DNA from: Mesorhizobium sp. L-8-3
Lineage (GTDB): Bacteria; Pseudomonadota; Alphaproteobacteria; Rhizobiales; Rhizobiaceae
NCBI RefSeq assembly: GCF_016756615.1
Contig: NZ_AP023262.1
Location: 6,077,501 to 6,141,500, forward strand
Direction of reading: 5' to 3'
Length of the DNA stretch: 64,000 bases
Below the pieces are notes generated by a model. That model ran no database searches and had not been told where the DNA came from. It saw nothing but the letters and a program-made list of their open reading frames with translations. Both the position numbers and the translations under genes were made by a program. The first letter of the stretch is position 1; each line of letters begins with the position of its first letter. Shown here one piece after another: positions 62,413 through 64,000 of the stretch.

Positions 62413-63961
62413 AATCGAGGTGCGACGTCGAGACGGGCAGCGGACCTACTCGACGGGCGAAAAATGGAAGACCGTGAATACATTAACATAGGTATAGGCG
62501 GGCTCGCCGGCGCCGTGGGTGCGCCGATAGACAGGGCCGCAGCGGGGCCGGCCGAGCAGCACGTTCTCGCTCTGCTCGCACAGCATGTCCCGATCGACAA
62601 AGGCGGTTCCCGTGACGATTTGTGTCGGCGTCCGAAATGCCGTCTTGCCGTCGCGACCGAATTGCAGGAGAGCCGACTCGCCCGCTTCGGTCTGTCCCCG
62701 CCATGTCCGCCCGAGGGCGAGGCGCGAGATGTCCTCCCCCTTCAGCCTGTCACGATCGTCACCGCGAAAGTCAAAGGGCCATTGGGGAATACCGGCTTCA
62801 CGCATGGCGTCGAGGACGCGCTCGAGGTCCTGACCATTGCGAAAATGGGCATACTGAACACGCCAGAGCTCGATGGAAATAAGGGGGGTCGTACGGCGCG
62901 CCTCCGCCGCCACGGCGCGGGCCTCGCTCAAACGACCGGCGCGGGCATAGGCCGCGGCGAGCAGACCAGAGATGCCGACCTCACCACGCAGTGCTTCGGC
63001 ACGGGCGCGCTCCAGGGTTTCAATGGCCCGAACGTAATCGCCATGCAACAAAAACGCCATTCCGGCAACTTGCCGTTCGCTCATTGAGAGGTTGGGGTTG
63101 AACTTCTGCGCGGATTCGATTGCAGCGACCGCGTCGGCATGGCGGCCAGAGAAAGTGAGGACCAAGCTCAGCACCGCATGTGCCTCGGAGTCGCTGGGCC
63201 CCAGCGCTACTGCCCGGCGAGCAGACACAAGTGCCTCCTCATATCGGCGATCCACGACCTGGAGACCGGCGAGGATGGCATAGGGCCGCGAAGATTCGGG
63301 ATTCAGCTCCAGCGCGCGGCCGGCCTTCTCATAGGCCCGTTTCCGCGCCACGGGACCCGGCAAGATGTCGTCAAAGACGTTGCGCCAGATATCGACAGCG
63401 CTGCGCGCGTCCGCAGCATAGGCGTCAGCAAAGGCAGGATCGAGCATGGTCGCTTTCGCGTAGAACTGCAACGCTTCCCGGAACAGGCCGGTTCTCTCTG
63501 CCTGTTCGCCACGCAGATAGTAGTCATAGGCCTCGAGGTTCGTGGTCGGTGGCCGCGCTATCTGCTCCTGCTCCGCTGCCGTCGGCCGCACGCCAAGAGC
63601 CTCGACGATGTGGCGGACCACCTCGTCCTCGATAGCGAAGACATCCGCCGCGCTTCGGTCGAACTCTTTGGCCACCAGATGGTCGCCGGTTGCCGTGTCG
63701 ATGAGCTTGGCATTGACGTGGATCCGGTCGCCGCTTCGCCGGACGCTGCCTTCCACGACGTACCGGACATCGAGGTCGCGCGCCACATCCCGCAGAACGA
63801 CCGGTCGACCCTTGTACGTGAAGACCGAATTGCGGGCGATTACCACGAGCCCCGCCAGTTGGGCAAGGTCCGTAATGAGATCGTCGGTGATACCATCGGC
63901 GAAGTATTCCTCCCCGGGATCGCCGCTTAGGTTTGCAAACGGCAGAACAGCGAGCGATGGC
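62413..63961. repeat. Duplicated regulator segment, copy 2
   Basis: See 55824-57372. Starts in AATCGAGGTGCGACG just after the YHS gene stop and covers the C-terminal half of the partial regulator gene. Confidence 0.9.
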
Positions 63962-64000
63962 CGATTGGGCGGCGCGATCCATTGCCAGACCAAGAGGGCC
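62446..64000 (-). CDS. Second BTAD/TPR-type regulator (N-terminus beyond window)
   Basis: At least 517 residues remain in the window; the frame is open to the right edge, so no start is given. It begins inside the window with ALLVWQWIAPPNRPSLAVLPFANLSG, suggesting the end of a transmembrane helix before the TolB-like domain as in the copy at 55857-58361. The C-terminal 310 or so residues differ from that copy only by two positions (YANAF versus YVNVF). The DNA-binding part is not visible, so a different promoter specificity is possible. It is convergent with the YHS gene. Confidence 0.85.
   Translation of the reverse strand, partial: ALLVWQWIAPPNRPSLAVLPFANLSGDPGEEYFADGITDDLITDLAQLAGLVVIARNSVFTYKGRPVVLRDVARDLDVRYVVEGSVRRSGDRIHVNAKLIDTATGDHLVAKEFDRSAADVFAIEDEVVRHIVEALGVRPTAAEQEQIARPPTTNLEAYDYYLRGEQAERTGLFREALQFYAKATMLDPAFADAYAADARSAVDIWRNVFDDILPGPVARKRAYEKAGRALELNPESSRPYAILAGLQVVDRRYEEALVSARRAVALGPSDSEAHAVLSLVLTFSGRHADAVAAIESAQKFNPNLSMSERQVAGMAFLLHGDYVRAIETLERARAEALRGEVGISGLLAAAYARAGRLSEARAVAAEARRTTPLISIELWRVQYAHFRNGQDLERVLDAMREAGIPQWPFDFRGDDRDRLKGEDISRLALGRTWRGQTEAGESALLQFGRDGKTAFRTPTQIVTGTAFVDRDMLCEQSENVLLGRPRCGPVYRRTHGAGEPAYTYVNVFTVFHFSPVE

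Overview
The window looks like chromosome of an alphaproteobacterium of the order Hyphomicrobiales (Rhizobiales), probably the Mesorhizobium/Aminobacter/Phyllobacteriaceae group. The reasons are high GC with strong GC bias at third codon positions, a Brucella/Mesorhizobium-type porin at 9892-11112, an ETF-ubiquinone oxidoreductase beside a family 4 uracil-DNA glycosylase, and many TRAP and ABC uptake genes. This placement is inference from gene content; there is no rRNA or other marker gene.

Layout. 1-9386: surface glycan genes. An SGNH-type protein (cut by the window edge) overlaps an MBOAT O-acyltransferase. Then come a GT2-DUF115 fusion, a second DUF115 protein, a divergent GT2, a CMP-sugar-type cytidylyltransferase and a 2-hydroxyacid dehydrogenase. 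9387-17453: porin, HisC-like aminotransferase, a pYEATS-like/membrane protein pair, a MarR-GNAT fusion, acylphosphatase, a DUF4336 protein, a universal stress protein and a Tim44-like protein. 17708-21190: an RTX-type secreted protein with eleven exact-length 73-residue repeats. 21281-27298: leucine/isovalerate catabolism (TetR, isovaleryl-CoA dehydrogenase, both methylcrotonyl-CoA carboxylase subunits) with a macro-domain gene between the two carboxylase subunits, followed by a remnant of a branched-chain amino acid binding protein. 27756-37360: mostly housekeeping and small exported proteins, including GST, AMP nucleosidase, a DUF922 protease, ETF-QO and uracil-DNA glycosylase. 37694-40710: an AraC regulator divergent from cupin, DsrE-like and ArsM-like methyltransferase genes.

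40805-64000 is accessory. A TRAP-transporter/hydroxyacid catabolic cluster (42071-49456) lies between two direct repeats of about 0.7 kb (40805-41527 and 50092-50797) made of pieces of a thioesterase gene, a membrane-protein gene and a GntR-family regulator. An ABC importer operon follows (50881-55144). A four-gene plus-strand cassette (58603-62407: periplasmic molybdenum oxidoreductase, vanadium-haloperoxidase-like protein, ankyrin protein, YHS protein) is then bracketed by two copies of a BTAD/TPR regulator gene. Their 3' parts are almost identical, while the adjoining coding sequence has clearly diverged.

No tRNA, rRNA, CRISPR array, transposase or integrase was recognised. The most unusual features are the two cassettes held between direct repeats, the oxidoreductase/haloperoxidase/YHS cassette itself, the pYEATS-membrane pair, and a short intergenic element present three times.
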